Assembly: GCF_003443735.1 (NCBI RefSeq)
Contig: NZ_CP031969.1
Coordinates: forward strand, 8,742,001-8,806,000
From: Streptomyces sp. CC0208
Lineage (GTDB): Bacteria > Actinomycetota > Actinomycetes > Streptomycetales > Streptomycetaceae
Reading direction: 5' to 3'
Length of the DNA: 64,000 bases
A program made the translations under genes and the position numbers. Positions within the stretch are counted from its first letter, which is position 1. Each line of letters begins with the position of its first letter. Below the pieces are notes generated by a model. The model searched no databases and was not told the origin of the DNA. It was given only the letters and a program-made list of their open reading frames with translations. Shown here piece by piece: positions 25,629 to 33,947 of this stretch.

Positions 25629-27677
25629 ATGTCCTCAGCCCACCTCAGCAGACGCTCTCTGATGAAGGCCGCCGCCCTTGCCGGAGGAGTGGCGGCCTTC
25701 GGGCTGCCGCAGGCCCTGTGGCCCTCCACCGCCGAGGCGTACACCGTCGCGTCGAAGCTGGACTGGTGGTACCAGGCCCGGTTCGGGATGTTCATCCACT
25801 ACGGGTCGTACTCGCAGCTCGGCCAGGGCGAGTGGGCGTTCACCAACTCGCAGTGGACCAAGGCGAACTACCAGACCCAGGTCACCCAGAACTTCAACCC
25901 CAGCCAGTTCAACGCCGCCCAGATAGCCGAACTGGCCAAGAACGCCGGCATGAAGTACCTCGTGATCACGGCCAAGCACCACGAGGGCTACGCGATGTGG
26001 GACTCCGATGTCGCGGGCTTCAAGGACGCCACCGGCACCAAGCTGTACAACCTGCACGACTTCGGCGGGGTCCAGAGCGACCCGCTCATGAACCTCAAGA
26101 ACGAGTGCGAGAACCGCGGGATCAAGTTCTGCCTCTACTACTCGATCCTCGACTGGGACCACCCTTCCCAGACCGACCGCCACGACAGCGGCCTTACGAC
26201 CATGTCGTCGCAGGCCGCGCGCACCGCCTACATCGCCGACATGAAGGCGCAGCTTCAGGAACTGCTGGACCGCTACGACCCGGCACTGCTGTGGTTCGAC
26301 GGCGACTGGTTCGGCGAGCCCTCCAGTCCCACCCTCGAGAACTGGTGGCTGGAAGCGGACGGCGTCGACCTCTACAACTGGCTGATGGCACGCAAGCCCA
26401 ACCTCATCGTCAACGAGCGAGTCAAGCGGGACCACCGGCTCGGCGACTACGCGGTCGCGGAGTTCGGGATACCCGGCGAGCCGATGAGCCGACCGTGGGA
26501 GCGGTGCGCCACCATGAACGGCGCCTGGGGTTACAACGCGTCGAGTGAGAACTCCTACCGATCCCTCAAGGACATCGTCCAGGAGCTCGTCACGGTGGTC
26601 TCCCGGGACGGCAACCTCCTGCTGAACATCGGTCCCAAGGGCGACGGCTCGGTCACGGCGGGCACTCAGACCGTCCTGAACGGCCTGGCCTCCTGGATGT
26701 CGACGCACAGCGACAGCATTCACGGCACCAGCGGCAGCCCGTTCGCCACCGAACCCTCGTGGGGGAAGCTCACCAAGAAGAACGGCAAGCTCTTCGCCCA
26801 TGTCTTCACCTGGCCCACCAACGGCCAGCTGCGGATTCCGAGGATGGACAACACCATCAGTCGCGTCTATCTGCTGAACAACCCCTCGGTCTCACTCCCT
26901 TACACCGTCACCGACCAGATCAACGTCACCGTGCCGGCCACCGCACCGAACGCGACCCTCCCGGTGGTGTGCGTCGAGGTCCAGGGCATGCCCACGACGG
27001 TCTCCCCGTCGGTGTTCCAGAACGTCGACTACCAAGGCGCCCGCGGCGTTCTTCAGTTGGGCAGCTACACCTCCTCGCAGCTGTCCGCCGCCGGTTTGGG
27101 ACCCGCCCAGGCCTCCTCCATCCTGGTACCCGACGGCTTTCAGGTGATCGGCTACTCCGGCGACAACTTCACCGGCACCGCCTGGACGTTCACCTCGAAC
27201 GCCTCCGACCTCCGGACGACCGGCAACAACGACGCCATCGCCTCGCTGAGGGTGACGTTCAACCCTGCCACGTACTTCCGCCTGGGCAACGTCACGAGCG
27301 GCCTGGTGCTGGACAGCGGCGGCAGTTTCTCCAGCGGCTCGAACCTGAAGCAGTGGGAGATCGTGGACAACGCGAACCTCCAGTGGCAGGCGATCGAACT
27401 CGGGAACGGCTACTACCGGCTCGTCAATCGCACCAACGGCCTGGCCGCCGACGGCTGGGGCGCCACCAGCAACGGTGACCCGGCCCGGCAGGCACCCTGG
27501 AACGGCGGCACCAACCAGCAGTGGCAGATCACCCACCGCGGCCAGGGCCGGTACTCCATCGCCAACCGCACCACGGGACTGGTCCTCGACGGCGGTGGCA
27601 TGGTCGCCGCAGGGGCCGTGATCAAGCAGTGGACGTGGCAGGACAGCACCAACCTGATGTGGACGTTCAAGTCTTGA
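25629..27677 (+). CDS. exported GH29 alpha-L-fucosidase with beta-gamma-crystallin-like and ricin-type domains
   Basis: Secreted enzyme of 682 residues. The Tat signal SRRSLMK is at 7-13. The GH29 catalytic domain (about 40-455) has RFGMFIHYG, HHEGY (117-121) and nucleophile D224 in LWFDGDW. It is followed by a module at about 462-543 with the FQNVDYQGARGVLQLGSY and GYSGDNFTGTAWTF patterns of microbial beta-gamma-crystallin domains, then a RicinB trefoil (about 549-682). The catalytic part closely matches the enzyme at 19900, which lacks the middle module. The start is the ATG of MSSAHLSRRS, preceded by GGAG. It carries the same promoter/operator module as its paralogue. Confidence 0.92.
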   Translation: MSSAHLSRRSLMKAAALAGGVAAFGLPQALWPSTAEAYTVASKLDWWYQARFGMFIHYGSYSQLGQGEWAFTNSQWTKANYQTQVTQNFNPSQFNAAQIAELAKNAGMKYLVITAKHHEGYAMWDSDVAGFKDATGTKLYNLHDFGGVQSDPLMNLKNECENRGIKFCLYYSILDWDHPSQTDRHDSGLTTMSSQAARTAYIADMKAQLQELLDRYDPALLWFDGDWFGEPSSPTLENWWLEADGVDLYNWLMARKPNLIVNERVKRDHRLGDYAVAEFGIPGEPMSRPWERCATMNGAWGYNASSENSYRSLKDIVQELVTVVSRDGNLLLNIGPKGDGSVTAGTQTVLNGLASWMSTHSDSIHGTSGSPFATEPSWGKLTKKNGKLFAHVFTWPTNGQLRIPRMDNTISRVYLLNNPSVSLPYTVTDQINVTVPATAPNATLPVVCVEVQGMPTTVSPSVFQNVDYQGARGVLQLGSYTSSQLSAAGLGPAQASSILVPDGFQVIGYSGDNFTGTAWTFTSNASDLRTTGNNDAIASLRVTFNPATYFRLGNVTSGLVLDSGGSFSSGSNLKQWEIVDNANLQWQAIELGNGYYRLVNRTNGLAADGWGATSNGDPARQAPWNGGTNQQWQITHRGQGRYSIANRTTGLVLDGGGMVAAGAVIKQWTWQDSTNLMWTFKS

Positions 27678-27811
27678 TCGCCCGTACATCTGCGGTGTAC
27701 GAGCTGGCTCCGTCGTATCGCCGGCTGTGACTTCTCGTACCCCGTCGCCCGGCCGACGAAGTGCTCGGGCAACCCCGACTCCGGCTCATCCGCCACTGGG
27801 GCAAGCGGAAA

Positions 27812-27837
27812 GCCCCAGGACCTTCCGGCCCTGGGGC
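27812..27837. terminator. terminator between convergent fucosidase and acyl-CoA dehydrogenase genes
   Basis: Eight-bp stem GCCCCAGG/CCTGGGGC (27812-27819 with 27830-27837) with a 10-nt loop, 34 bp from the stop of the leftward acyl-CoA dehydrogenase gene. Confidence 0.65.
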
Positions 27838-27870
27838 ACCGACCCGGCGGAATGCACCGGTGGACTGCCG

Positions 27871-29076
27871 TCACACGAACGCGCTCTGGCCCGTGATCGA
27901 CTTGCCCACGATCAGGGTGTTCATCTCACGGGTGCCCTCGAAGGAGTAGATCGCCTCGGCGTCGGCGAAGAACCGGGGGATGTCGTGGTCCAGGAGGATG
28001 CCGTTGCCGCCGAAGATCTCCCGGCTCCAGCCGACGACCTCCCGCATCCGCGAGGTGACGAACGCCTTGGCCAGGGAGGAGTGTTCGTCGCGGAAGATGC
28101 CGGCGTCCTGGAGGCGGGCGAGCTGGACCAGCATGCCCCAGGAGGCGGTGATGTTGCCGAGGCTCCTGACCAGGAGGTCCTGGACGAGCTGGAAGCCGCC
28201 GATGGGGCGGCCGAACTGCTCGCGCTCGCGGGCGTAGTCCAGGGCCAGTTCGTAGGCGCCCGTCATGACGCCGAGCGCCTGCCAGGCCACCCCGGCGCGG
28301 GTCGCGCGCAGGATCTCGGCGACGTCTCGGAAGGAGTTGATGTTCTGCAGGCGGTTCGCCTCCGGCACCGGGACGTCGGTCAGGGTGATCTCGGCGTTCT
28401 CGACGATCCGGAAGGCGAGCTTGTTCTGGATCTTCACCGGGTCGAAGCCGGGCGTGCCCTTCTCGACGACGAAGCCCTTGACGTGGTTGTCGTCGACGTC
28501 CCGGGCCCAGACCACGACGTAGTCGGCGAAGGTGGCGTTGCCGATCCACTTCTTGGCGCCGTTCAGGATCCAGGTGTCGCCCTCGCGCCGGGCGGTGGTG
28601 CGCATGCCGCCCGCGACGTCGGAGCCGCCGAGGGGCTCGGTCATCGCGAACGCGCCGATCTTGTCCATCGCGGCCATCGCCGGCAGCCAGCGGTCGCGCT
28701 GCTCCTCGTCACCGCCGGAGTGGATCGAGTACATGGCCAGGCCGTTGTGAACGCCGAAGAACGTCGACACCGAGGCGTCGGTGCGTGTCATCTCCAGGGC
28801 GAGCATGCCGCTCAGGAGGTTGCTCGCGGCGGGCTTGTGCTCGCCGTAGCCCTCGTAGGGGAGGCCGGCCAGGCCGCTGTCGCGGAACAGGGTGATGAGC
28901 TCCTTCGGGAAGACGCCCTTGGCCCAGTTGTCGTTGACCAGCGGCTTGACCTCGTCGCGCATGAACGCGCGGGCCTTGAGGAGGATCTTGCGCTCCTCGT
29001 CCGGCAGCAGCGACTCGAAGTGGTAGAAGTCGGCGGTCAGTTCGTCGGTGAGGGGGCCCACGGTCCGGGTGGTCAT
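27871..29076 (-). CDS. acyl-CoA dehydrogenase (glutaryl-CoA dehydrogenase-like)
   Basis: FAD-dependent acyl-CoA dehydrogenase of 401 residues, normal length. Family motifs are FAMTEPLGGSDVAGG (flavin and substrate contact), GNATFADYVVVWARD and YSFEGTREMNTLIVGKSITG, whose glutamate is the catalytic base position of the glutaryl/isobutyryl-type branch. The start ATG overlaps the stop of the preceding 3-hydroxyacyl-CoA dehydrogenase-like gene by one base. It is the last gene of a five-gene operon. Substrate chain is unknown. Confidence 0.9.
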   Translation of the reverse strand: MTTRTVGPLTDELTADFYHFESLLPDEERKILLKARAFMRDEVKPLVNDNWAKGVFPKELITLFRDSGLAGLPYEGYGEHKPAASNLLSGMLALEMTRTDASVSTFFGVHNGLAMYSIHSGGDEEQRDRWLPAMAAMDKIGAFAMTEPLGGSDVAGGMRTTARREGDTWILNGAKKWIGNATFADYVVVWARDVDDNHVKGFVVEKGTPGFDPVKIQNKLAFRIVENAEITLTDVPVPEANRLQNINSFRDVAEILRATRAGVAWQALGVMTGAYELALDYAREREQFGRPIGGFQLVQDLLVRSLGNITASWGMLVQLARLQDAGIFRDEHSSLAKAFVTSRMREVVGWSREIFGGNGILLDHDIPRFFADAEAIYSFEGTREMNTLIVGKSITGQSAFV

Positions 29077-30038
29077 CAGTTCTCCTCCTTCATGGTGGTC
29101 GTCCCGGCCGCGGCCAGCGCGTCCAGGACCGCCAGTTGCCTGCGGTCGCGCGTCCCGGCGAGTTCCGGGTACGTGGAGGAGCCGTAAGCCTTCTCGACGG
29201 CTTCGATGAGCCGTTCCTGTTGGTCGGGGGTCTGCGCGGGGCGGCCGAGGCCGTCACCCATGTCCCGCATCGAGGCGCCGATGTGCTCGACGAGGTGCCG
29301 GTAGCCGCCGGGGCCCCCGCCCAGGTGTGCGCCGAGGAACGGGCCGACGGTGGCCCAGCGCAGCCCCAGGGAGTTGGTCATAACCTTGTCGAGGTCCTCG
29401 GGCGTCACCACGCCCTGCTCGACGAGATACACCGCCTCGCGGCTCAGCGCGTTCTGCAGGCGGTTGCCGACGAAGCCGGGGATCTCCTTGCGCTCGACGA
29501 CCGGGGTGCGGCCGACCGAGGTGTAGAAGTCCAGCGCGGCCTGTACGGCGTCCTCGCCGGTGCGCTCGCCCGGCACGACCTCGACCAGCGGGATGAGGTG
29601 CGGCGGGTTGAAGGGGTGGCCGATCAGGACACGGGCGGCGTCCTCGGCCGTCAGCGCGCCCGTGAACGCGGTCGAGGGGATCGCGGACGAGGAGCTGAGC
29701 AGCAGTGCGTGGGCAGGTGCCTCTCGGACGAGCGTGGCGAACAGGTCCTTCTTGAACTCGACGCGCTCCGGGCCGTTCTCCTGGACGACGTCCGCGTCCC
29801 GGACCGCCTCGGTCACGTCCGCCGCGAGATGCACCCGGTCGGCGAGGCCGGTCACGTCCAGGCCGCGGGCGGTCAGGTGCGGGGCGTACTGCTCCAGGGC
29901 GTCGGCGACGGCCTCGGCGAGGTCCTCGCGCGGGTCGCTCACGCGGACGGTCAGGCCGTATGCGGCGAACAGGGCCGTCCAGGACAGACCGATGGTTCCG
30001 GCGCCGATGACGGCGGCCGTACGGAAGGGGCGGGTCAT
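29076..30038 (-). CDS. 3-hydroxyacyl-CoA dehydrogenase family protein (carnitine dehydrogenase-like)
   Basis: NAD-dependent dehydrogenase of 320 residues. It has an N-terminal Rossmann fold VIGAGTIGLSW, SSSSAIPS, then the family block GHPFNPPHLIPLVEVVPGE and a helical C-terminal domain beginning GFVGNRLQ. The length and single C-terminal domain fit the L-carnitine/L-gulonate 3-dehydrogenase branch better than fatty-acid beta-oxidation enzymes. It overlaps the acetoacetate decarboxylase-like gene upstream by four bases. It would oxidise a 3-hydroxy acid or acyl-CoA to the 3-keto form. Confidence 0.88.
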   Translation of the reverse strand: MTRPFRTAAVIGAGTIGLSWTALFAAYGLTVRVSDPREDLAEAVADALEQYAPHLTARGLDVTGLADRVHLAADVTEAVRDADVVQENGPERVEFKKDLFATLVREAPAHALLLSSSSAIPSTAFTGALTAEDAARVLIGHPFNPPHLIPLVEVVPGERTGEDAVQAALDFYTSVGRTPVVERKEIPGFVGNRLQNALSREAVYLVEQGVVTPEDLDKVMTNSLGLRWATVGPFLGAHLGGGPGGYRHLVEHIGASMRDMGDGLGRPAQTPDQQERLIEAVEKAYGSSTYPELAGTRDRRQLAVLDALAAAGTTTMKEEN

Positions 30039-30784
30039 GCGGAAGCGCCTCCCTTCAGGTAGTCGTGGACCGGCTCGACGCCGTCCAGCGTCAGGTCGGT
30101 GAGGATGTGGCTGGCGGAGACGACCTCCAGCACCGGCAGGTCGGCGAGTGGGGCGAGCACGTGCGCGAAGAGCTGGAGCCGGGCGGGGCCGGTCCAGGCG
30201 CCCTTGACGGTGAGGTCGGTGATGCGGGTGCGGACGAGTTCCTGCACACGCGGCGTGCCGTCGTAGCCGGGAACGGTCTTGAGCATGAACGTCGGTACGC
30301 CGATCTGTTCCTCGGCCTCGCGCCGGTCCAGCTCGTGGTGCTTGTAGCCCATGGTGGCCGTGGCGACCCGCAGCGAGCCGTGGTCGAGCGTGCCGACGAG
30401 CGCGCCGGAGTCGACGTACAGCGACGGGGAGCCGATGACCTTCGGGTAGGCGGCGACCTCGCGGCCGGAGGCGGTCGCCGGGAAGTTGTCGAGGTACATG
30501 GCGTGCAGGTACTCGCCCCGCTCGCCCTCGAAGGTGACGGGGATCGCCTGGCCCGCCTCGGTGTAGGGGCCGTAGCCGCTGACGTCGCCCATCCTCATGA
30601 CCTCGAACCGGACCAACGGCTCGCCGATCCTCAGCGGTTCGGGGACGACGGCCCGCAGCGCGTCGGGGTCGGTGCGGTAGACGAGGTTGAGGTACTCGCG
30701 GTCGGTGAACCGCGGCACCATCGGCGCGAACGCCGGGCTCGTGAGCGGAGTCGTCAGGTGCTGTCGTACGTCTTCGGCCTTCAT
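30035..30784 (-). CDS. acetoacetate decarboxylase family protein
   Basis: Protein of 249 residues in the ADC fold. It begins with the PMVPRFTDREYLNLVYRTD region, and the Schiff-base lysine lies in AAYPKVIGSPSLYVDSG. Glutamates in FEVMRMGDVSGYGPYTEAG match the active-site region. Classical members decarboxylate acetoacetate to acetone. In this operon it follows a step that would form a 3-keto compound, so decarboxylation or a related hydrolase/dehydratase chemistry is possible. It overlaps the dehydrogenase gene downstream. Confidence 0.87.
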   Translation of the reverse strand: MKAEDVRQHLTTPLTSPAFAPMVPRFTDREYLNLVYRTDPDALRAVVPEPLRIGEPLVRFEVMRMGDVSGYGPYTEAGQAIPVTFEGERGEYLHAMYLDNFPATASGREVAAYPKVIGSPSLYVDSGALVGTLDHGSLRVATATMGYKHHELDRREAEEQIGVPTFMLKTVPGYDGTPRVQELVRTRITDLTVKGAWTGPARLQLFAHVLAPLADLPVLEVVSASHILTDLTLDGVEPVHDYLKGGASA

Positions 30785-30788
30785 GTCC

Positions 30789-31565
30789 TCACCGCCCCGT
30801 CCAGCGCGGCGGGCGACGCTCGGCGAAGGCGGTCATGCCCTCGCGTACGTCGGCGGTGGCCATCAGGGTCTTCATCTCGCCTCGCTGGAAGGCGAAGGCC
30901 TGGGCGTCGGGGGCGCCGTCGGCGGCGCGGACGACGCGCTTGACGGCCGCCAGCGCGAGCGGGGCGTTCTCCGCGAGCCGGTCGGCCAGCCGGAGTGCCT
31001 CGGCGACGGCCTGCCCCTTGGCGGTGACCCGGTTGGCCAGGCCCAGGTCGCCGGCGCGGCGGCCGTCGACGGGCTCGCCGGTCAGCAGGAACTCCATGGC
31101 CAGGTGGTGCGGAACGCGCTTGGGCAGCCGGATCACGCCGCCGCCCGCGGCGATCAGACCGCGCCTGACCTCGGGCAGACCGAACCGGGCGTCCTCGGCA
31201 GCGACGATCAGGTCGCAGGCCAGGGCCAGTTCGAAGCCGCCCCCCATGGCAAAGCCCTCCACGGCGGCGATGAGGGGCTTGCTCGGCTCGGCCTCGGTGA
31301 GGCCGCCGAATCCGCGGCCCTCGACGTCGGGCGACTCTCCGCGCAGGGCGGCCTTGAGGTCCATGCCGGCGCTGAACGTGCCGCCTTCGCCGGTCAGGAC
31401 GCCGGCCCGCAGTTCGGGGTCGGCCTCCAGCTCGTCGAGTGCGTCGGCCAGGGCGGCGGCGACCGCGGCGTTCACGGCGTTGCGGGCTTCGGGGCGGTTC
31501 AGGGTGATCAGCAGGGCGGAGCCGATGCGTTCGGTGCGTACCGCGGGAGTTGTGGGTGTGCTCAT
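30789..31565 (-). CDS. enoyl-CoA hydratase/isomerase family protein
   Basis: Crotonase-fold protein of 258 residues. Oxyanion-hole features are GGTFSAGMDLKA and GFAMGGGFELALACD, followed by the hydratase-type glutamate region FGLPEVRRGLIAAGGG. The open frame extends further upstream, but AGGAGG lies nine bases before the ATG at 31565 and the family match begins there. It hydrates a 2-enoyl-CoA in the acyl-CoA operon, four bases from the acetoacetate decarboxylase-like gene. Confidence 0.9.
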   Translation of the reverse strand: MSTPTTPAVRTERIGSALLITLNRPEARNAVNAAVAAALADALDELEADPELRAGVLTGEGGTFSAGMDLKAALRGESPDVEGRGFGGLTEAEPSKPLIAAVEGFAMGGGFELALACDLIVAAEDARFGLPEVRRGLIAAGGGVIRLPKRVPHHLAMEFLLTGEPVDGRRAGDLGLANRVTAKGQAVAEALRLADRLAENAPLALAAVKRVVRAADGAPDAQAFAFQRGEMKTLMATADVREGMTAFAERRPPRWTGR

Positions 31566-31587
31566 CGTGGCTGTCCTCCTGTGATGG

Positions 31588-32757
31588 TCAGCGGGCGGCG
31601 GCGTCGAGTTCGGCGAGAACGTCCTCGGTGTCCTGGCCCGCGACCGGCGCCAGGCGACGGATCGAGCCGGGAGTGGCGGAGAACCGCACCGGGATGCCGA
31701 TGGTGCGGACCGTGCCCTCGGTCGGGTGCTCGACGCTGTCCAGCAGATGGCCGTCACGGACGTACGGGTCCTCGTGGGCGCGGTCCAGTTCCAGCACCGG
31801 GGCCATCGGGATGCTGTGCTTGGCGCACACCTCCGCCCACTCCTCGGTCGTCAGCGCCGGGGCGCAGGTCTCCAGGAGCGCGGCCAGCTCCTCGTGGTCG
31901 GCGCTGTCGATGGCTTCGCCGTTGACGCGCGGGTCCTCGGCGAGGTCCGGGCGTCCGGCGGCGGTGAGGAAGTCGCGGTAGTTCTGCGGGTTGTACGGCA
32001 TGACGCAGGCCAGGCCGTCCTTGGTGCGTACCGCCTTGTGGCCCTTGAGCATCGACAGGGCGAAGCCGGTGGGGCCGGACTCGGGGACGTGGGTGTGGCC
32101 CGCGAGGTGCTCGACCAGGTTGAAGGCGATCAGCGTGTCCGTCATCGGGATCTCGACGAGCTGGCCGCGTCCGGTGCGGCTCCGGTGCAGCAGGGCGGCG
32201 AGCACGCTGTACGCGATGGTCAGCGAGGAGACCTTGTCGCCGATGATGGTCGGCAGGTAGACGGGCTCGCCCAGGGCGCGGTCGGCGATGTCGACCAGGC
32301 CGGAGGCGGCCTGCACGGTCTCGTCGTAGGCGGCGTTGCCGGCCCGGTCGGAGTCGCTGCGGAAGCCCTGGGCGTGTGCGTAGACGAGGCCCGGGTTGCG
32401 GGCGGCGATGTCCTCGTGGGACAGGCCGAGGCGGTGCAGTGCGCCGGGGCGCATGTTGGTGATCAGCACGTCCGCGGTGTCGATCAGCTGCAGCGCCCGC
32501 TCGCGGTCCGTCTCGTCCTTGAGGTTGAGGGACACGCTGCGCTTGTTGCGGTTGACATTGAGGTTCAGCGGGGTCATGCCCGGGGTGGTGCGGTAGTGGC
32601 CGACGCGGACGGTGTCCGCGGGCGACTCGATCTTGATGACGTCGGCGCCGAGGTCCCCGAGGATCTGGGCGGCGTAAGGGCCCATCACCACGGTCGACAG
32701 GTCGATCACGCGGGTGCCCTCCAGGGGGCCGGTGACGGTGTCTGCGAGGTCCGTCAT
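31588..32757 (-). CDS. CaiB/BaiF (family III) CoA-transferase
   Basis: CoA-transferase of 389 residues. Family III features are RVIDLSTVVMGPYAAQILGD, GADVIKIE, the NRNKRSVSLNLK stretch, and the catalytic aspartate in the AAYDETVQAASG segment. It activates a carboxylic acid by moving CoA from a donor thioester. It is the first gene of the five-gene operon, so the pathway most likely begins with CoA activation. CaiB, crotonase, a carnitine-dehydrogenase-like protein and an acyl-CoA dehydrogenase together invite comparison with carnitine or other 3-hydroxy acid metabolism, though the acetoacetate decarboxylase-like partner is not part of known carnitine routes. Confidence 0.92.
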   Translation of the reverse strand: MTDLADTVTGPLEGTRVIDLSTVVMGPYAAQILGDLGADVIKIESPADTVRVGHYRTTPGMTPLNLNVNRNKRSVSLNLKDETDRERALQLIDTADVLITNMRPGALHRLGLSHEDIAARNPGLVYAHAQGFRSDSDRAGNAAYDETVQAASGLVDIADRALGEPVYLPTIIGDKVSSLTIAYSVLAALLHRSRTGRGQLVEIPMTDTLIAFNLVEHLAGHTHVPESGPTGFALSMLKGHKAVRTKDGLACVMPYNPQNYRDFLTAAGRPDLAEDPRVNGEAIDSADHEELAALLETCAPALTTEEWAEVCAKHSIPMAPVLELDRAHEDPYVRDGHLLDSVEHPTEGTVRTIGIPVRFSATPGSIRRLAPVAGQDTEDVLAELDAAAR

Positions 32758-32855
32758 GGCTTTCTTTCACTCCTTTTTCGCGCTGTCCGTGTATCTGGAA
32801 ACTAAGTTACAGCGGGAGTCGAAGGAGAGAAAGCCGAGGGAATGACCAAATGGCG

Positions 32856-32890
32856 AAAGGCGGTATGACCGCAGTGGTCGTACCGCCTTT
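32856..32890 (-). terminator. terminator of the LysR gene
   Basis: Fifteen-bp stem (32856-32870 with 32876-32890, one G-T pair), 5-nt loop, ending in TTT on the minus strand; it lies 20 bp after the LysR stop and insulates the CoA-transferase operon promoter. Confidence 0.8.
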
Positions 32891-32909
32891 GTTGGGGTGC
32901 CTCCGCTCC

Positions 32910-33830
32910 TTACGAGTGGAGCGGTTCGATGAACACCTCGCGGGCCGCCGCCACGACTTCCTCCAGGTCGCCGCCGTGTCCTCGATCCTTGCGCCAGATC
33001 AGGCCGGTCTCGAGTCGGGGCTGGAAATCGGAGAACGGTAGAACGGTGACATTGTCCAGATGGTAATTCTGGACGGGGCTCCGTGGGTCCAGCATGGAAA
33101 TGGAGAAAGCCAGTCCGCTGGACACTATCTCGGAAATTCCTTCGAAAGCGGCACCGTTGATTTCGATGCGTTTTTTGATGCCGAGTTCGGAGAGCTGCTG
33201 GTCGAGTCCGCGGAAGAACGCGTTGGTCACGGCTGTCGGGGAAACGACGTAGGCGAGTTCGGTCAGTTCCGTCAGGGCGACGGACTCGCGCCCGGCGAAC
33301 CGGTCCCTGGGGACGACCGCGCCGAGCCGTTCCGACATCACCGGCAGCAGTTCCAGCGCGGGGTCGCCACCTGCCGGGAGACGGGCCAGGGTCAGCGCGA
33401 GTCTGCCGTCGCAGACGGCGTCGACGAGGCGGTCGGTGCCGCCCGGCCAGCGCTTGATCTCGAACCGGTCGCGGACCCGCTCGGCCAGGGCGTCCATCCG
33501 CTCCCGCAGGTCAGGATGGACGCCGCTGGGCACACCCAGCAGCAGGGTGGCCCGCCGCGGGCGGGCCGTCTCGTCAAGGCGCCACTGGATGGAGTCGACC
33601 TGCTCCAGCACGCCCCGTGCGATGGGCAGCAGGGCGTTGCCGGCCTGAGTGAGCGTCACGCGGTGGGTGTCGCGGTCGAACAGGCGGTGTCCCAGTTCGT
33701 TTTCCAGATCCTTGATCCGTCTGCTCAGCGGGGAGGCCGCCATGTGCAGCTTGCGGGCAGCCATGGAGAAGTTCAGTTCCTGGGCGACAGCGACGAAGTA
33801 ACGCAGATGCAGGAGTTCCACGGTGCCCAC
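32910..33830 (-). CDS. LysR-family transcriptional regulator
   Basis: Regulator of 306 residues. An N-terminal winged helix-turn-helix (about 5-65) with FSMAARKLHMAASPLSRRIK is followed by the two-lobed effector-binding domain. It lies directly upstream of the acyl-CoA operon on the same strand, separated by a terminator. That placement differs from the usual divergent arrangement, so its target is uncertain, but the adjacent operon is the first candidate. Confidence 0.88.
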   Translation of the reverse strand: MGTVELLHLRYFVAVAQELNFSMAARKLHMAASPLSRRIKDLENELGHRLFDRDTHRVTLTQAGNALLPIARGVLEQVDSIQWRLDETARPRRATLLLGVPSGVHPDLRERMDALAERVRDRFEIKRWPGGTDRLVDAVCDGRLALTLARLPAGGDPALELLPVMSERLGAVVPRDRFAGRESVALTELTELAYVVSPTAVTNAFFRGLDQQLSELGIKKRIEINGAAFEGISEIVSSGLAFSISMLDPRSPVQNYHLDNVTVLPFSDFQPRLETGLIWRKDRGHGGDLEEVVAAAREVFIEPLHS

Positions 33831-33947
33831 CGTAAAGGGCTGACCGGCGGGCGTGATCGGCCGACGTGATCAAGACCTTGGCCGGCCCCATCGCTTCCGG
33901 CCTCGCCCACGAACCGTCACTCGTCACCCGTCGGAGTGCGCCCGCGG

